A stretch of 64,000 nt of DNA from Pagrus major (Eukaryota; Chordata; Actinopteri; Spariformes; Sparidae). Each line of letters begins with the position of its first letter. Within the stretch, counting starts at the first letter, position 1. The translations under genes were made by a program, and so were the position numbers. Location: contig NC_133221.1 in NCBI RefSeq assembly GCF_040436345.1, positions 18,225,165 through 18,289,164 of the forward strand. Direction: 5' to 3'. The notes under the pieces were generated by a model. The model was not told the DNA's origin. It worked only from the letters and a program-made list of their open reading frames with translations, and searched no databases. This document shows positions 26,366 through 37,714 of the stretch, piece by piece.

Positions 26366-27243
26366 TTTCACTTCTGCTCAAAAGTTTGGTGTCACCCAAA
26401 AAAATGTCATGTTTTCCATGAAAACTCACATAAATTTATCAAAATAGTTGGCAAATGGATATTGACAAGGTTAGAAATGATTTTACTTGAAATAATAATA
26501 TTGTCCTTCAGACTTTGCTTTTGTCAAAGAATCCACCATTTGCAGTAATTAAAGCCTTGCAGACTTTTGGCAATCTAGCAATCAGTTTGTCGAGGTAACC
26601 TGAAGAGATTTCACTGCACTCTTCGTGAAGGAACTCCCACAGGTCAGGTTGGCTTTATGGGCATTTTTTATGTACAATACTGTCAGGCTGCTCCCACAAC
26701 AGGTCAATATGGTTGAGATATGGTGACTGCACTGGCCGCTTCGTTATAGACAATACCAGCTGACTGCTTCTTCCATAAATAGTTCTTGCAAAGTTTGGAG
26801 GTTTGCTTTGGGTCATTATACTGTTGTAGGTTGAAGTTGGCTCCAATCAAGCACTGTCCACAGGGTAGGGCATGGTGTTGCAAGAGGCAGTGATAGCCTT
26901 CCCTATTCAAGAGCCCTTTAACCCTTAACTCCTCAAGCATCTTTCCGTTTGTTCTGCATCTCACAAATGTTCTTCTGTCTGATCCAGGCACCTCAGACTA
27001 AGATTCACTAGTCCATAAAACTTATTTCCAGTCTTCCTCTATCCAATGTCTGTGCTCTTTTGCCCATCTTAACCTTTTCCTTTTAATGGTCAGTCTCAGA
27101 TTTGGCTGTTTCTTTGCTACTCTGCCTGGAGGGCCAGCATCCTGAAGTCACCGTCAACTGTTGAGACTGGTGTTTTGTGGGTACAATTTAATGAAGCAGC
27201 CAGTTAAGGACCTGTGAGGTGTCAATATACACTTATTTCAATA

Positions 27244-27449
27244 TACACTACTCAAAATTGATTGGGGATATTGGGATATGGGTGCGCATATGCATGTGTA
27301 TGGATATGCAATAAAAGTCAAACGAAATGTGATGCATTATTTCTGGGGATCAAGAATATTCACAAAATAAAAATTCAGACATGTCAGAGTAAACAATCAA
27401 GTGAAACACTAAAATATCCCAATATCCCTAACTAAGTTTGAGTAGTGTA
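27244..27449. mobile_element. TA-flanked mariner-type MITE inside the Tc1-like element
   Basis: About 202 bp starting CACTACTCAAAATTGATTGG and ending in its complement (AAGTTTGAGTAGTG), flanked on both sides by TA. The inverted ends extend about 35 bp and include GGGATATTGGGATAT on both sides. TA duplication and end sequence indicate mobilisation by a Tc1/mariner transposase. It interrupts the transposase remnant. Confidence 0.85.
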
Positions 27450-27716
27450 CTTGTTCTATTGCTCAGTTGTGCACTGGGACCGACCACTTCTCTTTCTTTT
27501 CTGGTTAGAGGCAGTTTGGGCTGTTCTTTGTAGGTAGTAGTACACACACTGTTTATGAAACCTTAAGTATCTTGGCAATTTCTCACATGAAATAACCTTC
27601 ATTTCTCAGAACAAGAGTAGTTCTTTTATTCCTGACCAGACGATAATCAATCCACAAATGCTGATGCTCCAGATACTCAACTAGCCCGAGAAAGGCCAGT
27701 TATATTTCTCTTCAAT

Positions 27717-28176
27717 TTATAATGGATATCTCCACTACTTCCACATTGAAGTATTACTGTATATGTGAAAAAGTATAGAGCTTTTTGTGACTCCAGAGGA
27801 AGCTGTGTGTAAGCTCATGAATTGCCTCCAGTGATGTCACTCAGTGTTAAAGTTGCATTGTGGGTAATATAGGTTTTTATCATGGAAGAAGAGTGCATGG
27901 AATAAAAATATCTCTTGTTCTGCTGTATTGATCTTGATCAGTTGTTTTTAAACTGTCCATAATGAGTTCAACAGTTTACAGGACTGCTTGTCAAAACCTG
28001 CTGCCTACATTACCCATGATGCAACTTAGCCACTGACATCACTGGAGGCGATTTATCAAATTACATAGACCTTCCTCTGAAGCCACGAAAGGCATATTTT
28101 CACATATGCAGTTGTATTTCCAAAGACCTATAAATGTACTTTAATGTGGTGTCAAATTAGTGGAGTTAACCTTTAA
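27717..28176. mobile_element. TTAA-type foldback MITE, copy 2, inside the Tc1-like element
   Basis: Related to the element at 17361-18127. It shares GCCTCCAGTGATGTCACTCAG-like and CATTACCCATGATGCAACTTAG-like blocks in the same order and inverted arrangement, but the core is shorter (about 450 bp). The right end ACCT/TTAA (28169-28176) is intact. The left end (about 27717, TTAT plus AATGGATATCTCCAC) is worn and has lost part of the outer inverted repeat. Confidence 0.75.
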
Positions 28177-28613
28177 ACGTAATTACACAGGGGTTTTCTA
28201 ATGATCAAATAGTCTTTTAACACAACAAATTTGGATTAGCTAACACAATATGCCATTTGACCACAGGAGTGATGGTTGCTGAAAATGGTCCTTTGTACTT
28301 GTATGTAGATATGTAGAATAAAAATCAGCCATTTCCTGCAAGTAATTACAATTACCACATTAATAATGTATAGACTATATTTCTGATCAATTTGATGATA
28401 ATGTAATTTTAAATAATGTGATTTTCTTGAAAAACTTCCCCAAACTTTTGACCAGTGGTGCACCATAATTAAACTTTGGGAGGGTTCAGACTCGTGGGAT
28501 GGTAAATGAGAAATTGGGAAACGTTACGTACGTACGTCAACGTCACGTTTCTATTGGCTGGTGGCGAAGTTAATTGGCGACAGGAACCGGCTGTCATCTA
28601 TTTAGATAGTGAG

Positions 28614-31600
28614 ATGGAGGGTGCTCGGCGGCGTACTCAAAACACACGGAGGATGGACTCGGCTCATAGTGGAAGTATCTGTAGGTAAGCGGTAGCTGGG
28701 TGCTTGTTAAGCCTCCGAAACGGACAAAATGTCGGAAAATAGAGGCTTTGGTGCTGAAGAACGTTATTAAGTTATACGTTAGTCTGTGCCACCAATGTGC
28801 TGCATTCAAGTACGACGTTGTAGCGAAAACACGTCTTCGTTTTAAACCATTTAAGACGAAGTTGATTTTTTTTTTTTTTGTTGTTGTTGTGGATGTTTGA
28901 CTTTTCTGAAAAGTTTAAGCGTGAAGAACCATATGAATAAATGGGAGGATGTGTATTAAGGAAGGACTGAGCGTTTAAATGCATCAAGTTAGCCAAAACT
29001 GTTGTTTAGCGTTAAATTAGTTAACGGCAACTATAGGCCTTTTGCCCTCTGTGTCACATTCAATGTGAATCTCTACAGTAATTTAAAAAGAAAGTCTCGA
29101 CATGGCTAACAAACTTAGCTAGCTAAGTTCTTGACGGGTGATCACTTGTTGCAGGAGCTGAAGACCTGGTTTGAGACAGCATGTAGACACAACCGATGAG
29201 CTGTTGAAGGACCTACGACTGTGTGGGAACACTACATTTTAACTATTTCTGTATATTGTTGCCAGGTTTTCCATGTCATTTTTAGTAACGTACAGTGCCT
29301 CTCTTACTATTACTTCTGACCCTAGATTTTGACATACAATTAAAGCTTGACCCTTGACTTGGACTTCAGTGCTGAGAGACTTGACTGACTAGGACTTCAA
29401 AGCAAAAGTTTCAGGCTTTTATCTGGTTAAAATCCAGGAACAAGAAAACATAGATTCACTTTAATCATAATTACCCTGTCCAACATAATTGCGATTCACA
29501 ATAGTATCCCAATGTTCATCAAAATATCCTTTAAAACTTTTTAAAATAAAAACTAAATTGCACTAAAACTAACTAACTTATAGTAATTATTATAATTATA
29601 AAGGATAAATAAATGGTGGTAACCTCATTTCCCGTCATTCTGAAGTTTTAAAATCTGTAGTATTGGCAGGCATCCGATTTGACTTGTTTTTACGGGGAAA
29701 GCCTTGACTTCAGTCATGGTGACAGAATTGCACAGTTCAAAAGAAGTCAGGAAACCAATACAGGAACGTATGCCAGCTTTTTCTGGTCATTCATGTGAAG
29801 ATATTCACGATTATCTTGATTTATGATTATCCCGATATTAGAAATTCACCACGATCAGTGCAAGTCTTTTTTATTGTGGTCTGTGATATCTTTTATCATC
29901 TCATCCCTTCTTAAAATGTATGAATATTATGCACACACACTGAAAAGGCCAGGCAGTGGCGAAGTTATCTAAACACCTTTTAACACAGCTTTTTAAATGT
30001 GCAGTTACCATTCAGAGACATGATTGGCTTGGAATTATGGCTTAGGAAAACTTGTGACTTGACTCAAGGGTTTCTCCAAAAGAAAGCTCTGGTCAAACAA
30101 CATGGTAGAAAATGACTGCTTTCCCCTTTTTCTTTACAGGCGTTTCATAAATGGCTCGTGCAGATTGGGCCCGAGGTGTAATTATCGCCATGAATGGACA
30201 ACTATACCCTCAGCCCAAATATGTAGGTACTTTCAGAAAGGTGGATGTTGGTATGGTGAACGCTGCAGGTAAGCCAATTTTCTTTTTGTGTGTAACTTAG
30301 TGAAAGGGGATGACAAAACGCACAATTTCCTTTTAGCTCGTTCTTTATTTTCCACCACCAGGTATCTCCATGTCCTTCAACCTGAAGCCGGTGCAGCTGT
30401 TGCAGGTAGAAGAAGTTCAGTACCTACTGTCTCCTCCTCCAGTGTGGAGTATGCCCTGCCTGACCGAAGAAGAGGGTCGGAGCCTGCTCTTCTGCAGGCT
30501 GAGGTGATGTCTAGGAGATCAGAGTTTGTGGTTAATGTCTCAAATCATCAACACAACGTTGGGCGTCGTGCAGCGGATATCGCTGAGGAACAATCACAAG
30601 GTATCAGATTCTTTAATTGGTGAAACTGACTTTGGTCAGCATTTCTCCGTACTTTACTTACTTTGTCTTTGCAGACACAGACTCTCATCTCACTGCTTCT
30701 TGGGAATCGGCCCAGAGCGCAGAAGTGGCCCAGTCTCGTGATGGAAGAAATGAGCAGGTTTGATTTAAATTAAAGTGGGATCTTTTATGCAAGGCATTTT
30801 AAGGCATTTAGACACAGTTGAACCCAGGAGGTTTATACTGATTGCACTTTTTCTGTGTCCAGGAAACTTCCTCTAATGAGGTGACAGAAGATGGTGGTGC
30901 TGCTGCCGCCGCCTCTAATACCCAGGGGAAGGTAGATGACATGGAGGCCTTCCTCCAGAGTAAAACTGTGACCTGTGGAATCTGCATGGACAAGGTTTAT
31001 GAAAAGCCGGATCCACGACAGCGGGTTTTTGGAATCTTGCCAAACTGCAATCACTCCTTCTGTTTAGAATGCATCATGACCTGGAGGAAAACAAAAGACC
31101 TCGGGCTGGACGCTGTAAAGTAGGTTTCAGTTATATCGGAATATTTACCTGCATCTGACAACACACCATAAAAGATTTGAAATCACTGTCTAATGATTAT
31201 CGTTCAGGAGCTGCCCGCAGTGCAGAGTGAGGTCCGCCTTTTATGTGCCTAACAAATACTGGGTTGAAGGACAAGCCAAGGAGAGTGTAATTGCTGCCTT
31301 CAAGGAAAAATTCAGGTATGACCCTATTATGTACTATACTATATACTGAAATAATTTTTGTCCTTCCTGGGCATAGTTTAAAAATGGCTACGAAGTGAAG
31401 TATACCCTTGTTTTGTACTCACTTGGTATGTATGTATGTATGTATGTACTGTACATGGATTGTAGTCATACATGCTTCTTTATGCTGGACTAGCCACTCC
31501 AAACTAACTTCTCAGCTCTCGCCCAGCCATCTCATGAATGTTCACTGATATGATAGTACAGATAAGAGTACCGCTTTGAATGTTTTTATATTTATTATTT

Positions 31601-32175
31601 TTGTTTGCGCCACAGTTCTTAATGTCAGGTGATTATGCACCAATGAAAACGTCATTTTTGAATATTGTATTCAATTTCCCATGAAATACTGGGTGACAGG
31701 GTCTTTGGGTCTTTTTTTAAATGCAAAGTTGATTAAAGTGAACTGCTGAGTTCTTCTGATTTTGTTTCAGAAATGAACACATGCAACTGAATTTCCCCTC
31801 CTGTTATTTCTCGTCCATGTGATTCTAGTAAGAAAAGTTGCAGTTATTATGCACGATACAGATGCTGCCCCTTCAAATCAGAGTGCCTTTATCGGCATGA
31901 CAAACGTGAACGTCACAGGACATTTCCGGTAAATATCATCCTAGTATGATATTAAGTTCTCACCACCATTGACATGCATGAGAATGTGTTTTACTCTTCA
32001 TATTTCGTCTTTTGCTCAGCAGTTTCAAACAGAAGATATAGACGACTATGATGGCGTAGATCTGGTTAGTCTACTTATAGCGATGACACTTCTCGGTGAT
32101 GACGATGACGACGATGATGACGACGATGAAGACTTTGACTTTCGTTTGTTTCTATCTGGGGACTATGGTTTCTGA
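28614..32175 (+). CDS. mkrn4: Makorin-type RING/CCCH zinc-finger E3 ubiquitin ligase (mkrn4-like)
   Basis: Eight coding exons: 28614-28684, 30140-30268, 30362-30600, 30675-30757, 30863-31119, 31208-31315, 31829-31928 and 32020-32175, giving 380 aa. Two N-terminal CCCH fingers lie at residues 23-41 (CRRFINGSCRLGPRCNYRH, spacing C-x7-C-x5-C-x3-H) and 52-70. A C3HC4 RING begins at Cys212 (CGICMDKVYEKPDPRQRVFG) with the makorin features NCNHSFCLECI, TWRK and SCPQCRVRSAFYVPNKYWV. A third CCCH finger (SCSYYARYRCCPFKSECLYRH) follows. The C-terminus is an acidic tail with about ten Asp in a row. Makorins ubiquitinate nuclear and cytoplasmic targets and bind RNA. Between finger 2 and the RING there are no cysteines, so the makorin Cys-His (MCH) motif of MKRN1-3 is absent. 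The fish-specific mkrn4 is my best match. AATAAA lies at about 32878. Confidence 0.88.
29440..29880. repeat. Unclassified dispersed repeat, copy A (mkrn4 intron 1)
   Basis: Shares order and wording with 52735-53140: GGATAAATAAATGGT.GTAACC, then AATCTGTAG...CCGATTT..TTGTTTT, then CATGGTGA...TCAGGAAACCAATA. Both copies also begin with a dATTATC-rich block. Identity by eye is roughly 70-75 percent in these blocks. Class unknown; the ends are inverted AT-rich sequence. Confidence 0.6.
31560..31690. repeat. Fragment of a TTAA-type MITE in mkrn4 intron 6
   Basis: The stretch TCAGGTGATTATGCACCAAT plus GAAAACGTCAT matches in order the right half of the intact MITE at 43566-43887 (TCAGGTAATTATACGCGAAT, GAAAACATAAT). 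Only this part is recognisable; a short ATGT tandem (about 31427-31446) lies upstream. Confidence 0.45.
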
Positions 32176-33083
32176 GCTTTTCATTTTTTGTCAGTGCCTG
32201 AAACCACTGAATGGGGTCGTAATTGTAAAATTGTCCCCTGAAGAACACATTAATGTGTTTTGACCTGTCTGTCCTCCTTGGATTTCTATTGAAGCATCAT
32301 CTTGAGTAGCCATGAACAGGGGTATCAACCATGCACCATGGAGAGCTAAGTGTGCCCAGATTTTTAGTCGGACTGCCGCAGACAGTTTTACTGGCCCGTA
32401 CTCCTTCAACCAGAGGAACTAACCTGTGAAAGCACCTGCTACAGTCTCTGTTTGGAGAATGTGTATACTCTGCTCTTCAACAGCAACATGGTTTGTTGCC
32501 CCTGCTCTAGATGTAAGCATCCCTGTCTGGGACAAATCTTGTTCTGTAATCATTTTGGGGTTAATCTGTGGCCTTCTAGTTAGGATTTATGTTGCCGTCC
32601 TGTTTCCATAGGACTTCAAACACGTTGCAGATTGTTAATTTTCGATTCTGACTTCTGTCCTTGCAGTTTGCACCATTTTGCCATTTTTAAAGTGTTGTGT
32701 GAGTGTTAGTTTTAATTATCTATAGATAAAAAAGTATTCTGGACCCTCTTCTTGCTTGTGTCTACTGCTGACTATACCTGCCTTAAAATCATAGTCATGA
32801 CACCCTTCTCGTTTTGGCAAGAACATGAAATGTTAAGATTTTATTTCTTTTAAACAAGTTGTACTTGAACACAAAAAAATAAAACATTGCTTCACACTTT
32901 GCCTCATCAAAAAGGTGTTGTGCTCTTTATTGACACTTTTGCAGTCGGTCAGATTATATCAGATATGAGAGGCTGGAACACGCTATGCAGAGGCTTTATC
33001 TTTGTCTCTATAATAACTTGTGGCGTTCACCACTAGGTGGCGGCATAGAGTACACGTGGTCAAATTAAACTCGAGAAGAAGAA

Positions 33084-33296
33084 ATGTCAACAAAACTGGC
33101 GGGTGAGTGTAAAACTAGTTGTAGGTCCATGGTGAAACTCCAGCTGATGTATGGACGCTGGGATGTCTCTGAGTCGGTTCGACGGACAGTCGAAGCTACT
33201 GGTCCGGTCGCTTCTGTGTGGAGTCTCCGGTGCCCACAGAGCTCTGGGCGTCTTCCACAGGCAGCAGCGGGCCAACCCTGGAGTGTCGCTGTCTAA
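33084..33296 (+). promoter_or_regulatory. Overlapping upstream ORF at the fance start
   Basis: An ATG at 33084 opens a 70-codon frame that runs out of phase into the fance coding sequence and stops at 33296. It also contains a consensus-like donor (GGCGG/GTGAGT at 33102/33103). If the transcript starts upstream of 33084, this frame would compete with the fance ATG. The peptide has no recognisable family, so I treat it as leader sequence. Confidence 0.35.
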
Positions 33297-36200
33297 CTTC
33301 ATAGACTCGCTGTGCAGGGACGAGATCACCTGTCCAGATACTGAAGCCCAGCCAGTAACGGTGTAAGTAAAAGTGCACTGCATTAGGCTTTCGTGTAATG
33401 AATGTAACATTGATTTGGACCTAACTTGGTACAAGCAGAGACGTTTGTTCTACAGGTAAACGTTACCATAGCGACAGTAACGCTAGCACACTGAACGGTT
33501 TCTAAAGGCAAGTTCACCACTTACTGTCATGTCACGTGTCATCATTAGCAAATAAAATGGTGATGACTTTGTGCCATTGTTTCATGACAGTAATCAGTGG
33601 TGAATTTGTGCCTAAGTGTGCTTTTTACTCTCAACATCAAGATTACCCATTTAAAAATTACTAAAAGTGTAATATAAGAGTGAACCTTTAGTCCCCAATC
33701 TTTTTGGTTTAGGAACCCTTGCAAAATACAGTGTATAATTGGGGTCAATGAAGTAATTGCTTACAAATAAGCCGATGTTTCACAAAAAGTAAAGATTAGA
33801 GGAGGTGTGCACCAAACTCCACAAAACGATAATCTTCAGCTAAGGCCCATTAAAGTGCTAAATTAAGTTACCATTAAGTTGACATCTGCATTAGATATCT
33901 GTGAATATGCCTCACACCTGTTTTTTTCCTCACCTATTCTAGTAAACCCCTGGTGTGCCTTTTTCCACCATTATTCAAACAAAACCTGCTGTCCTTCATC
34001 CATCTGGTCTACCCAGTACTTCCTCGGACGGCTGTCCTCCATCTGCTCAAATGCCTCAGCCAGGACCCACATCCAAGCCCCTGGGCCTCTGCTCTGGTTA
34101 GACAGCTGCAAAGAAACCTGGGTGCCCAAAGTGAGGAACCTCTGCACACTCCACTGTGCAGCCAGAGACTGAAGGAGCTGTCACAGCGTTTAGTTGGTGT
34201 TGATGAGACTGGAGGATGGGCAAAGTGCTTCAGCGGTCAAGGAGTAGAATCTGGATCTCAGAGTGGTTCATCAGAGCCAGGGACACAAAGGAAAAGGAAG
34301 AGCAGCTTTGTCACTCAGGAGTTAGATGGCGAGGAACCACGACAGCAGAGTAAACGGATAAAGATGGATATCTATGGTAGTGAGTGTCTCGATGCTGAAC
34401 AGCAGAGTGCGAAAGACGAGATATCAGGAAGTTTAGAAAGCGATGCTCCTGCAGAGATGCCTGCTGAAGAATTGCAGCCATCATCAGACAGTCCCTGTGA
34501 TGTCCTGCCTGAACATATAAAGGTAGAAAGGAGCTTTATCTGTCCTGTTAGTGCTCAAACGTATCATCCATTTTCACAATTCAACCAATTTGGTTTCTTT
34601 TCATTAAAGAGCAGAATTTTCAAATGAGGATTGGATAGCAATTTTCAACAGTGATCAAATCAAGTGCACTACTCGGACCATTATATTTATAAAACATACA
34701 TGAAATTTGGTCTATTTTTGTGTTTATTTAGGCTTCTGTTCTTCAAATAAAAGAATTACTGGAAAGCCAGACAGAGGTAAGAAGACATGTTTTCTTTCTT
34801 CTAGCACAGACTAAGAGTGACATTTGGTATTACTATAATGATTATTATTATGTGTTTGCAGTGGGACCAGAGCTCCATGGATGTGTTCAAAGTGCTTAAC
34901 GAGTGTGATCCCGGCCAAGTATGTACTAAAAATGTTATAGCTTAATTTTTACCCCTGTACTTATACTTCTCTATGAGTTTACTGTGAAGTTTTACTGTAT
35001 TTATCCACCCCAGTAATCTATATGTAGAAACATAAATATTAGATGATACATTGTGTCACTATCTCACCAAATGTTTAACATAAGTGTCACTCAATAATCA
35101 CTTTAATATGAGAGATAAAGCGGACAAACTACTGTAGTGTAGTAGAGTGCTTTAAAACTGTTCAGTTCAGTTCATTATCTACCGCTTTTCCGTGAGGGTC
35201 GCGGAGATGTTGCCGCTTTATCGCCCCTTTCAGGGGATTGCGGGTTGCGGGTTACTGGGGCCAAATCCAGTTCACATAGGGCGGAGGCCAGGGTATATCC
35301 CTGGATGAGTCGCCAGCTCATCGCAGGGCCCTCTGACGGCAGAGGCTGCCACACAAGGTGCCAACTGCGCGGCAGGAGCAGTTTTGGGGTTCAGTATCTT
35401 GCTCAAGGATACTTCGGCATGTAGCTCAGTTCCGCCCAGGGGAGCCGGGGTTTGAACCAGCGACCTTCGGGTCACTGGTCACCTGCTCTACCCACTGAGC
35501 TACAGCCGCTTTAAAACTGCATTCTTTCTAATGACCAGCAGGGGGCAACTCCACTGGTTTCAAAAATAAGTTTTGTATGTAAGCTTATAAAAAAATGACC
35601 CTACTTCTCACTTGATGTATTACCTCAGTTAACAACTTCCTAATTATTTTATGGTCTGACTTTTTAGTTTAAAGTCTCCTTCAACACAGCGTGGTGTTCA
35701 TTTAGAAAATTATGGTCCCATTTAGAGTAAAATAGACTCAGATAAGCAGTGTATGCTTTAGGGCGTGGCTACCTTACAATTGACAAGTTGCTACCATGGC
35801 ATGTCCTCGCGTTCTCAGTTAAATTCAAGCAGGATCCTCCACAGCTCCCCCCTTTCATCCAAATATGACCACGTCTTGCTCCAAAAAACAAGATGGCGAC
35901 GACCATAATGCCAAAGTTGAGGCTTCAAAACGGTCGTCCACAAACCAATGGGTAACGTCACAGTGGGTTGAGAAAAGGCCTTTTGATCAATCAGAAAGCT
36001 TCTGCACCACTCCTGTAATACATTTGTTAGCTGATTGTCTCTTAAAAGACTAATCCCACATCTCTTACTCTCATGTTTAGGTGGAGGTGTTATGCAGCAT
36101 GCTGTGTTTGCCTGACTTACTGGAGCAACATCTGCCTAAACTGTGCAGCAGTATTTTGGCTCCCTCCTCTGACCTCAGCTACAGCACAGCAACAACATTC

Positions 36201-37683
36201 ATCCGGAGCCTTCTGCTAAAGAAGGTACATCACTGAACATGCAAATTGTGCAACATGTGTCACTGTGTTTGATGCTGACAGGATATCATTTTACTCTACC
36301 TGCAGGTGCTGTCCCTGTTGGAGCCGGCCTCCAGATGTCTGGTCACTGCAGTGACATCGCTATGTGGACGCTGGCCCAGACCCATGTGCCACGCTCTAAT
36401 CGGACCAGTTCTAGAGGACAAGAACATAGGTGAGAAAAGGGTTGTCATTTATTAAAGGGACAACTCAACACAAAATAAAAGGTACATATTGTTCTCTTAC
36501 CTGTAGTGCTATTTATCCATCTACAGTTGATTGTTTGATCATTTGTCAAGATTCAAATGTATCAGCTGTAGAGATATCTGCCTTCTCTTGAATTTAATGG
36601 AACAAGATAGCACTTGGCTTGTGGTACTGAAAGTACCAAAAAAATAAGTCATGAAAAAGGGTTACAAAAATGTTTGTGTATGCTAATCGTAATCGGCCAA
36701 AATCATAATCGGCAGGTGAGACTTTAAAAATTGGAACTTCGAATCAGCCAAGAAAATAGCAATCGGTGCATCTCTAGTATTCAGATTTTGGGTTGAACTG
36801 TCCCTTTTAACATTGCCTGTATCAGGGGAGGTCAATTAGTTAGTTACAGAGCAGCATTCCTGGAGCTGGCATGGATTCAGTGTCCTTGTTCAAGTCCATG
36901 TAAACATGTTCAGATGCTATGATGTTTTGAAAGCTGAGCCATGACCTCGTTCCTCCCCTCTAACCTGAATTGATTCTGTATTTTGAACTTTGTTTTGTTT
37001 TCAGGAAATCCACAAGCTGAGCTGCTGAACAGACTGATAGAGGGTTGCCTGGATTCACATTACAGACTGCTGGTGCTCCAGTATGATAATTCAAATTATG
37101 TTTATGTATCAAAGAAGCACAAAATAATAATAAACTCATATGGTTATTAGTTGTCTGTTGATGCAATCTATTACCTTTTTCTCTTCAGAATGACATTCAG
37201 AATAGAGTGGAGTGAGGCTGTGCTCTCTATTATTCACAGCTTGCTGGACTCCAAGGTAATCTAAATGTTTATTCCTGGGAAAAATGTTGTAAGACCACTT
37301 AGTCATAATATTCACTGTTATTGAGTTGACTGTTGTTTCTTTCTTTCTTTCTCAGCCTGACTTGAGTGACGAACTCTTCACACAGTTCATTGAACAGCTC
37401 GTCAGCCAGGGTCCTCAATTCACAAAGTCTGTGAAGTTTGCAAAAATGATGCTCACAGTCCTCACCAAATATAGCAGTTATGTAGGTTCTTAAATTTGTT
37501 TTGTGCACAATGGCTGAACAGTGGATGAAATAGTAAGAGTATGTAATCTTTCTACAAATGTTTTATGTGTTTTTCCAGGTGACTGCTGCACACAAACACT
37601 CCCTGCACAGTTGCCTGATGTTAAACGAGACCTTCCTGAAAAAGCCTGTCCAAGCTGCTTTGAAAAGAATCACACACTCATGA
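33151..37683 (+). CDS. fance: Fanconi anemia complementation group E protein
   Basis: Ten coding exons: 33151-33362, 33943-34522, 34732-34776, 34862-34918, 36081-36224, 36306-36429, 37005-37080, 37189-37255, 37356-37481 and 37579-37683, giving 511 aa (human 536). FANCE joins FANCC and FANCF in the nuclear FA core complex and binds FANCD2, promoting its monoubiquitination in interstrand crosslink repair. The N-terminal helical part (FDGQSKLLVRSLLCG, then KPLVCLFPPLFKQNLLSFIHLV) matches vertebrate FANCE. A disordered middle with KRKSSF and KRIKMD clusters (probable nuclear signals) follows. The C-terminal FANCD2-binding repeat region spans exons 5-10, with FAKMMLTVLTKYSSYVTAAH near the end. Two in-frame start codons (33151, 33163) are possible. 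It lies only about 260 bp after the makorin poly(A) signal. AATAAA is at 37709. Confidence 0.95.
35149..35519 (-). mobile_element. tRNA-derived SINE with perfect target-site duplication, fance intron 4
   Basis: A 12-bp direct repeat GCTTTAAAACTG flanks the element (35149-35160 and 35508-35519). On the minus strand it begins GGCTGTAGCTCAGTGGGTAG (A box) and has a B box GGTTCAAACC (35449-35458), followed by a roughly 270-bp unrelated body ending near 35161. The intact duplication shows LINE-driven retrotransposition and a fairly recent insertion. Confidence 0.85.
36452..36810. mobile_element. TTAA-flanked MITE in fance intron 6
   Basis: TTAA at 36452-36455 and 36807-36810 flank a 351-bp element starting AGGGACAACTCAACACAAAAT. 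It ends in the near-complement (ATTTTGGGTTGAACTGTCCCT read on the plus strand as its right edge). There is no coding content. The ends and target site fit a piggyBac-type non-autonomous element, distinct in sequence from the 17361 family. The inner stretch 36690-36780 (TCGTAATCGGCC...GGTGCATCTCTAG) may be part of a second inserted repeat. Confidence 0.75.
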
Positions 37684-37714
37684 AGTTTCACCTCACCTAA
37701 TGCACCTTAATAAA

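Larger units (their letters stand above)
26366..28470 (-). mobile_element. Degenerate Tc1-like DNA transposon with two nested MITEs
   Basis: The ends are inverted repeats: CTCAAAAGTTTGG near 26380 and CCAAACTTTTGACCAG near 28442. Between them the minus strand encodes pieces of a Tc1-family transposase (about 27640 to 26480). Recognisable parts are RRTFVRCRTNGKMLEE, CGQCLIGANFNLQQYNDPKQ and YLNHIDLLWEQ. The gene is dead. The segment between KMLEE and VKGLLNREGY that should hold the middle of the catalytic core is deleted, there are frame changes, and the normal DLNPIE reads YLNHID, so the third catalytic acid is altered. After removing two later insertions (27246-27447 and 27721-28172) the element is about 1.45 kb, close to the usual 1.6 kb. 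Confidence 0.85.

Noticed and set aside
33084-33136. A short first exon of fance using the donor at 33102
   Set aside because: Any acceptor before the fance start would make an intron under about 40 bp, too short to splice, and the fance ATG exon has better homology on its own.
35449-35507. tRNA-like sequence with A and B boxes
   Set aside because: It is the head of a SINE with target-site duplications, not a free tRNA gene; the acceptor-stem pairing and the body do not fit a tRNA.
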